Shown here piece by piece: positions 53,501-61,455 of a stretch of 64,000 nucleotides of DNA. Origin of the DNA: Cohnella phaseoli (GTDB taxonomy: Bacteria; Bacillota; Bacilli; Paenibacillales; Paenibacillaceae). The stretch is from the NCBI RefSeq assembly GCF_003386235.1, contig NZ_QRDZ01000004.1, forward strand, positions 248,001 to 312,000, given 5' to 3'. Every line of letters starts with the position of its first letter. Positions within the stretch are counted from its first letter, which is position 1. The notes under the pieces are model-generated. The model was not told the DNA's origin, did not search any database, and was given only the letters and a program-made list of their open reading frames with translations. The translations under genes and the position numbers were made by a program.

Positions 53501-53838
53501 AGCAGGGGCTTGACGCCCATCCGCCGCAACGCGGACAGACCCACGTCGATTACGTCGTGAAGCTCCCGGCTTCCGGAACGGCGGCGCTTAGCGGATTCGC
53601 GGGCATCAAGGACGGCGCGGACGACTCGCAGGGCGTCGGCTTCCGCATCGCGGTGAACGGAGCCGAGCTATGGGCGGAGGATGTGATGCCGGGAACCGCT
53701 TGGACGCCCGTTGACGTCTCTCTTGCCGATTACGCTGGGGAAACTGTCGTGCTTACTCTGATCACGGATTCCTTAGGGGACTACGGCTACGACTGGGCTT
53801 TCTGGGGCGAGCCCGAGATTAAAAACGTTCAACCCTAG
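50584..53838 (+). CDS. secreted glycosidase-like protein (DUF6259-type barrel)
   Basis: 1084 residues with a signal peptide (ILSLALVLVLVCSLF, cleavage near ASA). An N-terminal beta-sandwich (~25-260) precedes a TIM-barrel-like domain (~270-620), as in clan GH-D/GH101-like proteins. DALHLDQSL holds D417 and GGESLNE holds E459, plausible catalytic acids at strand ends. The C-terminal ~400 residues are two beta domains. It matches what I know of proteins annotated DUF6259, whose reaction is not established as far as I know. GGGAGGG lies 8 nt before ATG 50584; ATG 50563 precedes that SD and is rejected. It is the last gene of block D and is followed by a long palindrome. Confidence 0.7.
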   Translation: MMVKSKKPMILSLALVLVLVCSLFNGMASANEAKVTFNPNTRNVDFTYGNVEMTYGSGSQLTGIRHKTLSNLWNGSATSAIDVKKGHSTLSQIWGSGSTRAELETTVSAKYDGTLTVSQNADTQAPGITGVQWGLIIPDTYDLVIPVLGGIRLTAESPDAAYGFTQFDYPNVWEAQFFLVQGANGGLLVHANDDAHFFKSLHVKHENGNFYVGMETYRPAPFDQAIKAESTDWRLRAYTGDWVNGANLYREWADRKFDLSKLSRLQPAWTKEIRFTVLTDLEDASMLEELAEKVIAEQTLLVVPGWRLDPYDVDFPDYTPKPDIAAKIQAAQALGYKVMLYVNIFGVSPDNPAYAAMQPYQVKDPFTGQPVYSEYTAGSEHIKFAQINPASQAWRQLFVDKMEELVDEVQPDALHLDQSLLMYNDANGLIDGKNMMQGNLALHRDLRERLPANIALGGESLNEITTRYEAFAQRHAYGISAPSGTWDDSKIDQVVPASSAIFAPYTTIYGHPDHANPLTEDYFLAWHKVVQNRLGAIPMLTRPNFGQIANPTPLMELFLGEAKWYQDRKPEASFSNWTTGTLFSFRMADGRTATYERGVSGEKLVSRGPGEPAGGTEILRYVYGVDSVVLPGTIPGWYLYDETKLFGLNPDKTYVYSNVTRDPNAFHVYELPSDVAAKRLSVKTNHTVLSLQDKQTADVVDFLDYPGPIRAGEKLSDGTVHQTASPFSSENGFSHTFSQGGTVQHWGDRMLAHPPYMGQWQGGHTWLEFDVQLPAGRVPMFTAGVQLGSEQNVQSSDGVTFKVYAWEKDAPPATRPVLSMEQFSRSATPTPVELDLASLQGKEITLRLETHPGATVDNDSAVWVTPRIDLEPDAGQPRIASLKLVSPQPLTSVVSSAGSVQTTDLGNHRYEIAAPATGTLYLIHSSAGTAQLPLSLKEEPFDSSLLFENGTESPPQGPFGGIPGTGAVLGVQKQGLDAHPPQRGQTHVDYVVKLPASGTAALSGFAGIKDGADDSQGVGFRIAVNGAELWAEDVMPGTAWTPVDVSLADYAGETVVLTLITDSLGDYGYDWAFWGEPEIKNVQP

Positions 53839-53844
53839 GCTATA

Positions 53845-53964
53845 GGGGCTGTCTCATAGGCCAAGTTGCTTAAGATGATCGATAAATAAAGTAAGGTATA
53901 TACACCTTGCACCTTATCGTCGATTATCTTTTAGAGCAACTTTAAGCGCCAATGAGACAGCCCC
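53845..53964. repeat. long palindromic element after block D
   Basis: GGGGCTGTCTCAT at 53845-53857 pairs with ATGAGACAGCCCC at 53952-53964. Pairing continues imperfectly through AGTTGCT/AGCAACT and GATNATCGA/TCGATTATC, forming a ~120-nt hairpin. The arms share GGCTGTCYCAT and AGTTGCT with the palindrome after the rhamnosidase (18827-18884). It may act as a terminator or be a small hairpin-type mobile element. Confidence 0.6.
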
Positions 53965-54007
53965 GTTTGTTGGGCGAATCAAGGAAGGAACCCCAACCAA
54001 AGGCGTA

Positions 54008-54036
54008 TTGATAACCTCCTGTCCAGATGTTAATCT
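54008..54036 (+). promoter_or_regulatory. sigma-A-like promoter of block E
   Basis: TTGATA (54008-54013), 17 nt, TAATCT (54031-54036), 40 nt before the regulator ATG. Spacing is ideal; hexamers are fair. A cre-like site lies just downstream. Confidence 0.5.
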
Positions 54037-54043
54037 AGGTTAC

Positions 54044-54057
54044 TGTAAACGGTTGCA
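54044..54057 (+). promoter_or_regulatory. cre-like operator before block E regulator
   Basis: TGTAAACGGTTGCA matches 13 of 14 cre positions and lies 8 nt after the candidate -10. Binding there would block initiation, putting the two-component system itself under catabolite repression. Confidence 0.55.
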
Positions 54058-54075
54058 TCGAGGGAGAGGGATTCC

Positions 54076-55710
54076 ATGTATCGCGTTCTGCTCGCGGAAG
54101 ACGAAATTCTGGTAAGGCTCGGACTGAAAAATTCGATCGATTGGCAGAAATACGGCATGCAGGTGGTCGCGGACGTCCCTAACGGCGAGGAAGCCTGGAG
54201 CGCATATGAAAAATTGCGGCCCGAAGTGGTCATTACGGATTTAAAAATGCCGATCATGGGCGGCATCGAGCTTCTCACCAGGATCAGGAGCGTTAGTCCG
54301 CAGACGAGGCTGCTCATTCTGACTTGCTTGGAGGAGTTCGAGCTTGCCAAACAAGCGATGTCGCTCGGAGTCAGCGGATATGTCGTCAAGCAAAGCATGA
54401 CAGCCGAGGAGATGGAAGAGATCCTTGTCAGGCTGCGCGGCGAGCTTGACGCCGCTTTCCCGGAGCCATCCCCGAAGACGTTCGCCACTCGCACGGATAT
54501 GGAGGTCCTTAAGGAAAATCTGATTAAGGATTATTTATTTCTGAGCAAGTATTCCGACGAGGAGTTCGCTCGAAGGGCCAAGGAGCTGGAGCTGAATCTG
54601 AGCCCGCGGAATTTGACCGTCTGCGCGATGGAGATCGGCTCCTTCGAGCGCTTAAGAGAGAAGTTCAAGGACGACAACGGCCAATTGATCCGCCTTTCGC
54701 TCATGAACGTGCTAAACGAGGTTATCCATATTTACGGGCGCTGCGAAGCTTTTCACGACCTGGAGAACCGTTATGCGATTTTGTACAGTCATCCCGAGGC
54801 GACCGGGGAGAAGGAGGCGGAGGAAACGCTGTTCCGAATGACGGCTCATCTGCGCAGGGTGATGAACACCTATTTCAACGTGCCCGTCACTTTCGGAATT
54901 AGCGGCAAGCAGAACGCCTTTCAGGGACTAAAGCGGCAATATTACGAAAGCTTGGAAGCCTTGGAACGTTCCTTTGCCGAAGGGGTCGGCCGGGATTACG
55001 CTTGGGGAAGGGGCGGAGTGTCGGTGCTCCCCGCGGGAACGCGGGATAGACTGCATAGACTGGCCGATGCGTGGGCGACGGCCAACGAGAAGTACAGCGC
55101 CGACTTCGCCGGGAACATCGCCGATTTCGTAAACCGAGGTCAGTACCGGTCGAGACCGGAGGCGCTGAAAGCTTTTATGCAATGGCTGCATGCGCCTGTA
55201 CTGGCGTTGCGCCTGGCGGGCGAGGAGATGACGGCGCTATGCTCCGCTTACGCTCAACGTTTAAGCGGGGCGGGGACGCTCGAGGAGATGGTCTCGCTTC
55301 TCGAAGACTATGCTGCCGATACGCTCGACTTGCTCGCGGCCCGACAGCGTAAGAGCGGGCCGATTACCCGAGCGCTCCGATACATCGAGTCCCGGTATAC
55401 GGAGGATCTTTCCTTGCAGCAGGTCGCCGATTCGGTGTCGATGAACGCGAATTATTTCAGCACGCTGTTCAAGAAGGAAATGAAGCAGAATTTCGTCGAC
55501 TATTTGCTGCAATATCGCGTGGAGAGAGCCAGAGAGCTGTTTCTCAATACAAGTCTGAAGGCTTACGAAATCGGAGAACGGGTAGGCTTCGTCAACACAA
55601 GCCATTTCAGCCGCGCTTTCAAAAAGGTGTGCGGCATGAGTCCACGCGAATATCGCAAGCAATGGGACGGAGGGGCGGAGGAGGATGACCGGCCTGAACA
55701 CGATCTTTAA
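54076..55710 (+). CDS. response regulator with AraC output (YesN type), block E
   Basis: 544 residues. Receiver with D55 (VVITDLKMP) and K105 followed by Gln rather than Pro; TCLEEFE replaces the usual SGY(D/E)EFE, an unusual loop. A middle region (~125-430) and the C-terminal AraC HTH pair (LSLQQVADSVSMNANYFSTL, EIGERVGFVNTSHFSRAFKK) follow. GAGGGAGAGGG precedes the ATG. Unlike blocks C and D, the regulator comes before its kinase; the genes overlap by 26 nt. Confidence 0.93.
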   Translation: MYRVLLAEDEILVRLGLKNSIDWQKYGMQVVADVPNGEEAWSAYEKLRPEVVITDLKMPIMGGIELLTRIRSVSPQTRLLILTCLEEFELAKQAMSLGVSGYVVKQSMTAEEMEEILVRLRGELDAAFPEPSPKTFATRTDMEVLKENLIKDYLFLSKYSDEEFARRAKELELNLSPRNLTVCAMEIGSFERLREKFKDDNGQLIRLSLMNVLNEVIHIYGRCEAFHDLENRYAILYSHPEATGEKEAEETLFRMTAHLRRVMNTYFNVPVTFGISGKQNAFQGLKRQYYESLEALERSFAEGVGRDYAWGRGGVSVLPAGTRDRLHRLADAWATANEKYSADFAGNIADFVNRGQYRSRPEALKAFMQWLHAPVLALRLAGEEMTALCSAYAQRLSGAGTLEEMVSLLEDYAADTLDLLAARQRKSGPITRALRYIESRYTEDLSLQQVADSVSMNANYFSTLFKKEMKQNFVDYLLQYRVERARELFLNTSLKAYEIGERVGFVNTSHFSRAFKKVCGMSPREYRKQWDGGAEEDDRPEHDL

Positions 55711-57559
55711 GCGGTCCGGGCGAACCGGAAGGAGGCGAAGCCTAAGGTTTCAACTTCGGCTCTCCTTCATCTTGATCACCTCGATCGCATTAGTGCTAAG
55801 CGCGCTGCTAACCTATTTCGGCGTTCTGAGCATTCTTGAGAAGAAGACGAACGAATCCACGATGCAGTATTTTCTGCAGGCGGGGGATTCCGTGAACGAG
55901 TTCCGCGAAGAAATCGATAAAATGACGAAACAATTGCTGATCGACTCGAAGATCCAACAATTTCTCGATAACGATTTGAAGGATACCCCAAGCCAAATTC
56001 AACTGCACCGCGATCTCATGGAAGAGATGGACGCTTACTTACGGACTTACGACTATTTGGATTCGATCTATCTCTATGCCGAGGACGGAAGGGCGATCGG
56101 AGTCGCGGGTCAGAAGACGGCTTTGCTTCGCGACGCCGCCAAGCAGGGGAGCTTCTATTCATCCGATCTTCATCGGGAATCGTTGCGTTCGGGTTTGCGG
56201 AAGACGTATCCGAAGCTCGTCTGGGCGGGAGCGAATCGTCGAGAGGATTTCGGCGAGCAGGCGCTGCCGGGGGAGGAGAAAGCGGGGGACCGGAATCTCG
56301 TAACCGCCGCTCGTTCCGTCAAATCGTTATACCAATCCCTTCCGACTGCAATTATGCTTCTGAACGTCAAGGAAGAGAAGCTGTTTTCGCTATACAACAA
56401 CTTGAGATCCGGGCTAAACGGACAAATCTATCTGTGCGATGCCGACGGGCGGATGATCTCGCACGCGGACAAATCTCGGCTGGGCGCGAGCAGCGAGGCG
56501 TGCGTTCGGATTCCCGAGGGCACGGAGAGCGGCAGCGTGAAGGGAAAAGACGAACAGATCGTATTCTACCGCATTCCGGCCACGGAATGGACGATGGTCA
56601 AAGAGGTGCCGATCCATGAGCTGATCGGGGATATTCTGAACTTGAGATTTCAACTGTTCTGGATCGTGGGCGCGTGCTTTGTCGCCGCGTTCGTCGCTGC
56701 CGCGCTATGGATTCGCAAAATCACGAAACCTCTGAACAATCTGATGGATGCGATGGGGCGGGTCGAGAAAGGACAACTGGAAATCGTCCTGGACGATCGA
56801 GATTTGAACGAGTTCGGCCGCTTAAGCGGCGGATTTAACCGGATGTCGCGCGGAATCAAGCAGCTGATCGAACGAAACAGGGAAGCGGAGAAGGAGAAAA
56901 CGAAAGCCGAAATCCAAATGCTTCAGGCCCAGATCAACCCGCACTTCCTCTTCAATACGCTAAACACGATCAGGTGGATGTCCGTCGTCAGCAAGTCGGA
57001 CAACATCACGAAGAGCATCACGGCTTTGAGCAATTTGCTAAGGCCTATTTTCAAAAGCACGGCTCCTTTATGCACATTGCAGGAAGAGTTGGAATACGCG
57101 GAGTATTACGTCACGATTCTGAACTACCGTTACGGCGAAGGCATCGAAATCAAATTCGAGGTTTCCGAGGAGGCTTTGCCCTGCATGGTTCCGCGCTTCT
57201 TCCTGCAGCCGTTGATAGAGAACGCCGTTCTGCACGGCTTCGAGAGAACGGGGTACACGGGGACGATTCGAATTGAGGCGGAACGAGTGCGCTCCGACTT
57301 GACCGTTCGCGTCGTTGACGACGGCCAAGGCATGACGGAAGAGCAGTTGTCCGGCATTCGGCGATGGATCTCGGAGGACGAGGCCGAGCGGAATCCCGTC
57401 TCCTCCGAATCCCCCGAAGCTTCCGAATACGGAATCGGCCTCAAGAACGTCCACCGCCGGATCCGCTTGAACTTTCCCGAGTCTCCGGGCCTCTCGATTA
57501 TCCGCTCCGCAAGCGGTGGGACATGCATCGAAATCTCCATTCCGGTCGCCGAAACCTGA
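55685..57559 (+). CDS. sensor histidine kinase (YesM type), block E
   Basis: 624 residues. TM1 ~22-47 (FILITSIALVLSALLTYFGV), extracellular sensor, TM2 ~325-345 (FWIVGACFVAAFVAAALWI), HAMP. QAQINPHFLFNTLNTIRWMS contains the phospho-accepting His and the HATPase has DDGQGMTEEQL and YGIGLKNVHRRIRLNF. GGAGGAGG lies directly before the ATG inside the regulator gene, a clear translational-coupling layout. It is followed by a perfect 18-bp hairpin, then the permease genes. Confidence 0.93.
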   Translation: MTGLNTIFKRSGRTGRRRSLRFQLRLSFILITSIALVLSALLTYFGVLSILEKKTNESTMQYFLQAGDSVNEFREEIDKMTKQLLIDSKIQQFLDNDLKDTPSQIQLHRDLMEEMDAYLRTYDYLDSIYLYAEDGRAIGVAGQKTALLRDAAKQGSFYSSDLHRESLRSGLRKTYPKLVWAGANRREDFGEQALPGEEKAGDRNLVTAARSVKSLYQSLPTAIMLLNVKEEKLFSLYNNLRSGLNGQIYLCDADGRMISHADKSRLGASSEACVRIPEGTESGSVKGKDEQIVFYRIPATEWTMVKEVPIHELIGDILNLRFQLFWIVGACFVAAFVAAALWIRKITKPLNNLMDAMGRVEKGQLEIVLDDRDLNEFGRLSGGFNRMSRGIKQLIERNREAEKEKTKAEIQMLQAQINPHFLFNTLNTIRWMSVVSKSDNITKSITALSNLLRPIFKSTAPLCTLQEELEYAEYYVTILNYRYGEGIEIKFEVSEEALPCMVPRFFLQPLIENAVLHGFERTGYTGTIRIEAERVRSDLTVRVVDDGQGMTEEQLSGIRRWISEDEAERNPVSSESPEASEYGIGLKNVHRRIRLNFPESPGLSIIRSASGGTCIEISIPVAET

Positions 57560-57616
57560 ATTCCGGCAAATAAATCCGAATAACGGAACACTTCTCGAAG
57601 GCCGACCAGCCGACTC

Positions 57617-57660
57617 GACCCCGAATCCGAAAAACGAGCATGTTTTTCGGATTCGGGGTC
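57617..57660 (+). terminator. stem-loop after block E kinase
   Basis: A perfect 18-bp stem (GACCCCGAATCCGAAAAA and its complement), 8-nt loop; the distal arm starts with TTTTT. A further T-run (CTTTTTGCTTTT) lies ~18 nt downstream. It probably separates the regulatory genes from the importer. Confidence 0.6.
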
Positions 57661-57730
57661 ATTTCGCTGCGGCCTTTTTGCTTTTATTCTAAGGCATAGA
57701 AAAGGCAGAGCAGATAGAGGAGGAGAGAGT

Positions 57731-58672
57731 TTGGAGGTCAAGACGGCGTCGCGGCTGCCTGGAGAGAGAACCAAAAAAAGAAAATACAGCATGAAGCTGC
57801 TGTTAATGGCGCTTCCCTTTCTTGTGGCGGTGTTCGTGTTTTATTACGTCCCGCTATTCGGGTGGGTATACGGCTTTTACGATTACAAGCCGGGAATTCC
57901 TCTTAGCGGATCGGAGTTCGTGGGACTGAAGTATTTACGAATCGCGTTTACGGAGCAAGGGGCGGATCTGGCGCGCGTGTTGAAAAACTCGCTCGTCTTA
58001 AGCTTCTTGGGCATTCTGGTTTCCCCGGCTTACGTTGCGTTCGCCATTCTGCTGAACGAGATGAGGGGAAAATGGTTCCGTAAATGGGTTCAAGTGACGA
58101 CGACGCTGCCGAATTTTATTAGCTGGGTACTCGTTTATTCCGTGTTTTACGTGTTCTTCGCCGTATCGGACGGCGTGGTCAACCAGGTGCTGCTCAAGCT
58201 GGAGTGGCTGAAGCAGCCGTTCAACTTCTTGGGCAATAGCGATATCGCCTGGGCCTTCCAGACGATGGTCGGTTTGTGGAAGGGGCTCGGATGGGGAGCG
58301 ATCATCTACCTGGCCGCGATCGCGGGCATCGACCAGGAGCTTTACGACGCAGCCAAGGTCGACGGCTCCGGCCGGTTTCGCACGATCTGGCACATTACCG
58401 TTCCCGGCATCATGCCGACGTTCGTCGTCCTGCTGCTGCTTAACGTAAGCAACATGCTAAATAACGGCTTCGAGCAGTACTACGTGTTCTATAACGCCTT
58501 GGTCGCGGACAAATTGGAGGTCATCGACTATTACGTCTACCGGGTGGGGCTGGAGACGAACGATTTTTCCTACTCTACCGTGCTGGGCATGTTCAAGACG
58601 ATTGTCAGCGTGACCGTCCTGTTCTCTGTTAACTGGATCGCCAAAAAAATTCGCGGGGAAAGCATCATCTAA
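57731..58672 (+). CDS. ABC transporter permease (LplB type), block E
   Basis: 313 residues. After a basic N-terminus comes helix 1 (LLLMALPFLVAVFVFYYVPL) and FGWVYGFYDYKPGIPL, closely parallel to the block C permease. EAA loop ELYDAAKVDGSGRFRTIWHI; tail NWIAKKIRGESII. It starts at TTG 57731, just after AGGAGGAGAGAG. It resembles the block C protein so closely in motifs and length that the two importers probably arose by duplication. Confidence 0.93.
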   Translation: MEVKTASRLPGERTKKRKYSMKLLLMALPFLVAVFVFYYVPLFGWVYGFYDYKPGIPLSGSEFVGLKYLRIAFTEQGADLARVLKNSLVLSFLGILVSPAYVAFAILLNEMRGKWFRKWVQVTTTLPNFISWVLVYSVFYVFFAVSDGVVNQVLLKLEWLKQPFNFLGNSDIAWAFQTMVGLWKGLGWGAIIYLAAIAGIDQELYDAAKVDGSGRFRTIWHITVPGIMPTFVVLLLLNVSNMLNNGFEQYYVFYNALVADKLEVIDYYVYRVGLETNDFSYSTVLGMFKTIVSVTVLFSVNWIAKKIRGESII

Positions 58673-58697
58673 CCGTAGAAGGGAGCATGATCCGATC

Positions 58698-59585
58698 ATG
58701 AGACGCGAGCGATTTCTCGACTTCTCGTTCCATACGTTAAACACCGCATTTTTCGCGTTATTCGCATTATGCTGCATTTATCCGTTCTACTATATCCTGA
58801 TCAATTCCGTGAGCGATCCGATCCAGATGGCCAAAGGCATCTATCTCTGGCCCAAAGGCTTCAGTCTTACGGTCTACCGCGAAATGCTGAGCCAGAAGAC
58901 GATCTCGGTTTCCTTCTGGATTTCCTCATCACGGGCCGTGCTCGGAACGATTTTGACCGTATTCAGCTGTGCGCTGTTCTCTTATCTCATCACGAAGAAG
59001 GAGATGCCCCTTCGGAAAACGATCTACCGCTTCGTCGTCGTAACGCTGTATTTGAACGCGGGATTGATTCCGTGGTACCTCACGATGAAGACGCTGGGCT
59101 TGAAAAACAATTTTCTGCTTTATGTTTTGCCTTCCTTGATCGTCGGTTTTTTCGTCATCCTGATGAAAACGTTCATCGAACAAATCCCGGCGGCACTGGA
59201 GGAAGCCGCAGTAGTCGAAGGCGCCGGCTATTGGACGGTGTTCGCGAAGATCATCTTCCCGGTATCCCTCCCGATCGTCGCGACGATTACGGTGTTTAAC
59301 GCGGTCAACCAGTGGAACTCCTGGATGGATAACCTGTTTCTGGTTAATGATCCAAGCTTGCAGACCCTGCAGCTTACGCTGCTTAACTTTCTGAAGCAAT
59401 CGGAAGCGCTTGCCCAGGAGACGACAAGGAGAATGCTTGGCAACCAAACGACACAGCAGGTCATATCGCCGCAGAATGTCAAAATGGCGATCACGATGAT
59501 CGTCACGGCGCCGATTCTTCTGATCTATCCGTTCATGCAGAGATACTTCGTCAAGGGCATCATGCTGGGCGCCGTGAAAGGCTAA
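58698..59585 (+). CDS. ABC transporter permease (LplC type), block E
   Basis: 295 residues. Early segment CCIYPFYYILINSVSDPIQM; EAA loop ALEEAAVVEGAGYWTVFAKI; tail MQRYFVKGIMLGAVKG. GAAGGGAG precedes the ATG. Layout and sequence mirror the block C LplC-type permease. It is 25 nt downstream of its partner. Confidence 0.93.
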   Translation: MRRERFLDFSFHTLNTAFFALFALCCIYPFYYILINSVSDPIQMAKGIYLWPKGFSLTVYREMLSQKTISVSFWISSSRAVLGTILTVFSCALFSYLITKKEMPLRKTIYRFVVVTLYLNAGLIPWYLTMKTLGLKNNFLLYVLPSLIVGFFVILMKTFIEQIPAALEEAAVVEGAGYWTVFAKIIFPVSLPIVATITVFNAVNQWNSWMDNLFLVNDPSLQTLQLTLLNFLKQSEALAQETTRRMLGNQTTQQVISPQNVKMAITMIVTAPILLIYPFMQRYFVKGIMLGAVKG

Positions 59586-59655
59586 GCGAGATATGCAGAG
59601 TCCCGAAGTTCAAGGACTTTCGTATATAATTACATTCATTGGAGGGTCATAATCG

Positions 59656-61431
59656 ATGGGCGGTATCAAAAGAAAAAGGCATTCGGCGTTAATCGCGAAA
59701 TTGGCGCTGGCGGTGATGGCGGGTTGCACGAACGCGGGAGAGAACGCACAGCCGTCTTCGTCCCCGGCTGCTGCCGGGGCAAGCGCGTCCGCTTCTCAGC
59801 CAAACCAGCAGGCGGAGAAAGAACCGGTCACTCTAAAACTGACGAGCGACAACGCCTTGTTCATGTCGACGTTGGCTCCGGGCGCGCAGAGCGACCCTGT
59901 CATGGAGGAAATTCGCAAGAAGACGGGCGTTACGCTGGAGCTGGACACGCAGACGGACGACAAGAAGTTCAACTTGATGCTCGCCGGCGGAGATCTTCCG
60001 GATATCATCGTGCTGCAAAATTCGCCGAAATATTTAAAGCAGATCATCGAGGGCAATCAAGTCATTCCGCTCGACGATCTGATCGCGGAGCACGGGCAAT
60101 CGATTCAGAAGGAATCGCCTTCGAAAATCGAGATCAGCAAGAAGTTTTTCAGCAACGGCACCGGCAAGCTGTACGCCATTCCCGGCATCGCCAGCCAGAA
60201 AGGACCTCAATATAAGTACGCGAACCATACCTACAACATTCGCTGGGATTATTACAAGGAGCTGGGTTTCCCGGCCGTGAACAATCTCGACGATTTCTTG
60301 AACCTGCTCGCGGAGATGCAGCAAAAGCATCCGAAGAACGAGCAAGGGCAGCCGGTGTACGGCATGGCGCCGCTGTTCGATTGGGGACTCGTTCCGTACG
60401 AGATGTTCGACCGCCTGTTCGGCCGGATTAATAAGAACAACATGTTCGTCTATCTGGAGCCGGGAACGTTCAAGCCGGCAGGGGGCATCCTGGATCCGAA
60501 CGTCGCGTATTGGGACGGAACGAAGTTTTACCGCAAGGCCAACGAGATGGGCTTGCTCGATCCCGACTCGTTCACGCAGAAATACGAGAATTTCACGGAG
60601 AAGGTCAAGGCCGGCCGGGTCCTGCTGTCTCCTTGGAGCTGGGCCGGCGTGGACGAAGCGAATGCCGCTCTGGCCCAAGAAGATCCTTTGAAGGGCTGGG
60701 AGCCATTGCCGGTGCCGTCGGGACAGACGGTATACTTGGGCGAATTCGGCACGAACGGATTTTCCAATCGCCTGATCATGATCTCGAAAAACAGCAAGCA
60801 TCCGGAACGGGCGATGGAGTTGATCGATTATCTGCAGTCCTTGGAAGGTTCCAGGCTCATTCAGAACGGCATTCAGGGCAAGGACTGGGATATCGCGGAC
60901 GGCAAGCCGCAATGGAAACAACAGACGCTCGACGCGCGGAAGAGCGACCCGAATTTCGCGCAAACGACCGGCATCGGATTGTACTGGAATCTCGCCGGCT
61001 TTGTCGACAACTATCCGGATCCGGAATACGGCATACCGATTAACTTTACGAATACGGCGGACATCTGGAAAACGCAAATGACCGAGCTGGATAAAGACTA
61101 CTCCGAACATTACGGCGTCTCTTATCCTGGCGAGCTCGTAGAGAAGCGCGTTCAGGCCGGCGAAATCAAAACGATCTACTACGATATGGACAACGAGCTC
61201 GGAACGGATGCCAGCATGCCGGACGACATTAAGCGAATCGAAACCAAGGTGACGGATTACTTGGTCCGCATGGCGCCTAAGCTGATCTATGCCGCGAACG
61301 GAGAGGAATACGATTCGATTCAGACGACGATGATGGACGAGCTGAAGAAGATGGACGCTCAACGGGCGATCGATTACTGGATGACCAACATGACGAAGGC
61401 ATCGGAAACGTATGCAGGGCTCCAAAAATAA
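59656..61431 (+). CDS. ABC transporter substrate-binding lipoprotein (LplA type), block E
   Basis: 591 residues. The lipobox is VMAGC at residues ~20-24, after an unusually short hydrophobic stretch (LIAKLALAVMAG). The Ala/Ser/Gln-rich linker leads to the large LplA-type fold; FNLMLAGGDLPDIIVLQ and DPDSFTQKYENFTEKVKAGR correspond to stretches in the block C protein. TTGGAGGG lies upstream of the ATG. It is third in a permease-permease-binding protein operon, the same order as block C. Confidence 0.92.
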   Translation: MGGIKRKRHSALIAKLALAVMAGCTNAGENAQPSSSPAAAGASASASQPNQQAEKEPVTLKLTSDNALFMSTLAPGAQSDPVMEEIRKKTGVTLELDTQTDDKKFNLMLAGGDLPDIIVLQNSPKYLKQIIEGNQVIPLDDLIAEHGQSIQKESPSKIEISKKFFSNGTGKLYAIPGIASQKGPQYKYANHTYNIRWDYYKELGFPAVNNLDDFLNLLAEMQQKHPKNEQGQPVYGMAPLFDWGLVPYEMFDRLFGRINKNNMFVYLEPGTFKPAGGILDPNVAYWDGTKFYRKANEMGLLDPDSFTQKYENFTEKVKAGRVLLSPWSWAGVDEANAALAQEDPLKGWEPLPVPSGQTVYLGEFGTNGFSNRLIMISKNSKHPERAMELIDYLQSLEGSRLIQNGIQGKDWDIADGKPQWKQQTLDARKSDPNFAQTTGIGLYWNLAGFVDNYPDPEYGIPINFTNTADIWKTQMTELDKDYSEHYGVSYPGELVEKRVQAGEIKTIYYDMDNELGTDASMPDDIKRIETKVTDYLVRMAPKLIYAANGEEYDSIQTTMMDELKKMDAQRAIDYWMTNMTKASETYAGLQK

Positions 61432-61455
61432 AACAAGACGGCTAACGGTTTATCG

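Noticed and set aside
60034..61425. 463-codon open frame antisense to the block E binding-protein gene
   Set aside because: Arg/His/Leu-rich composition typical of the complement of a GC-rich gene; no SD, no recognisable domain, and the sense gene is certain.
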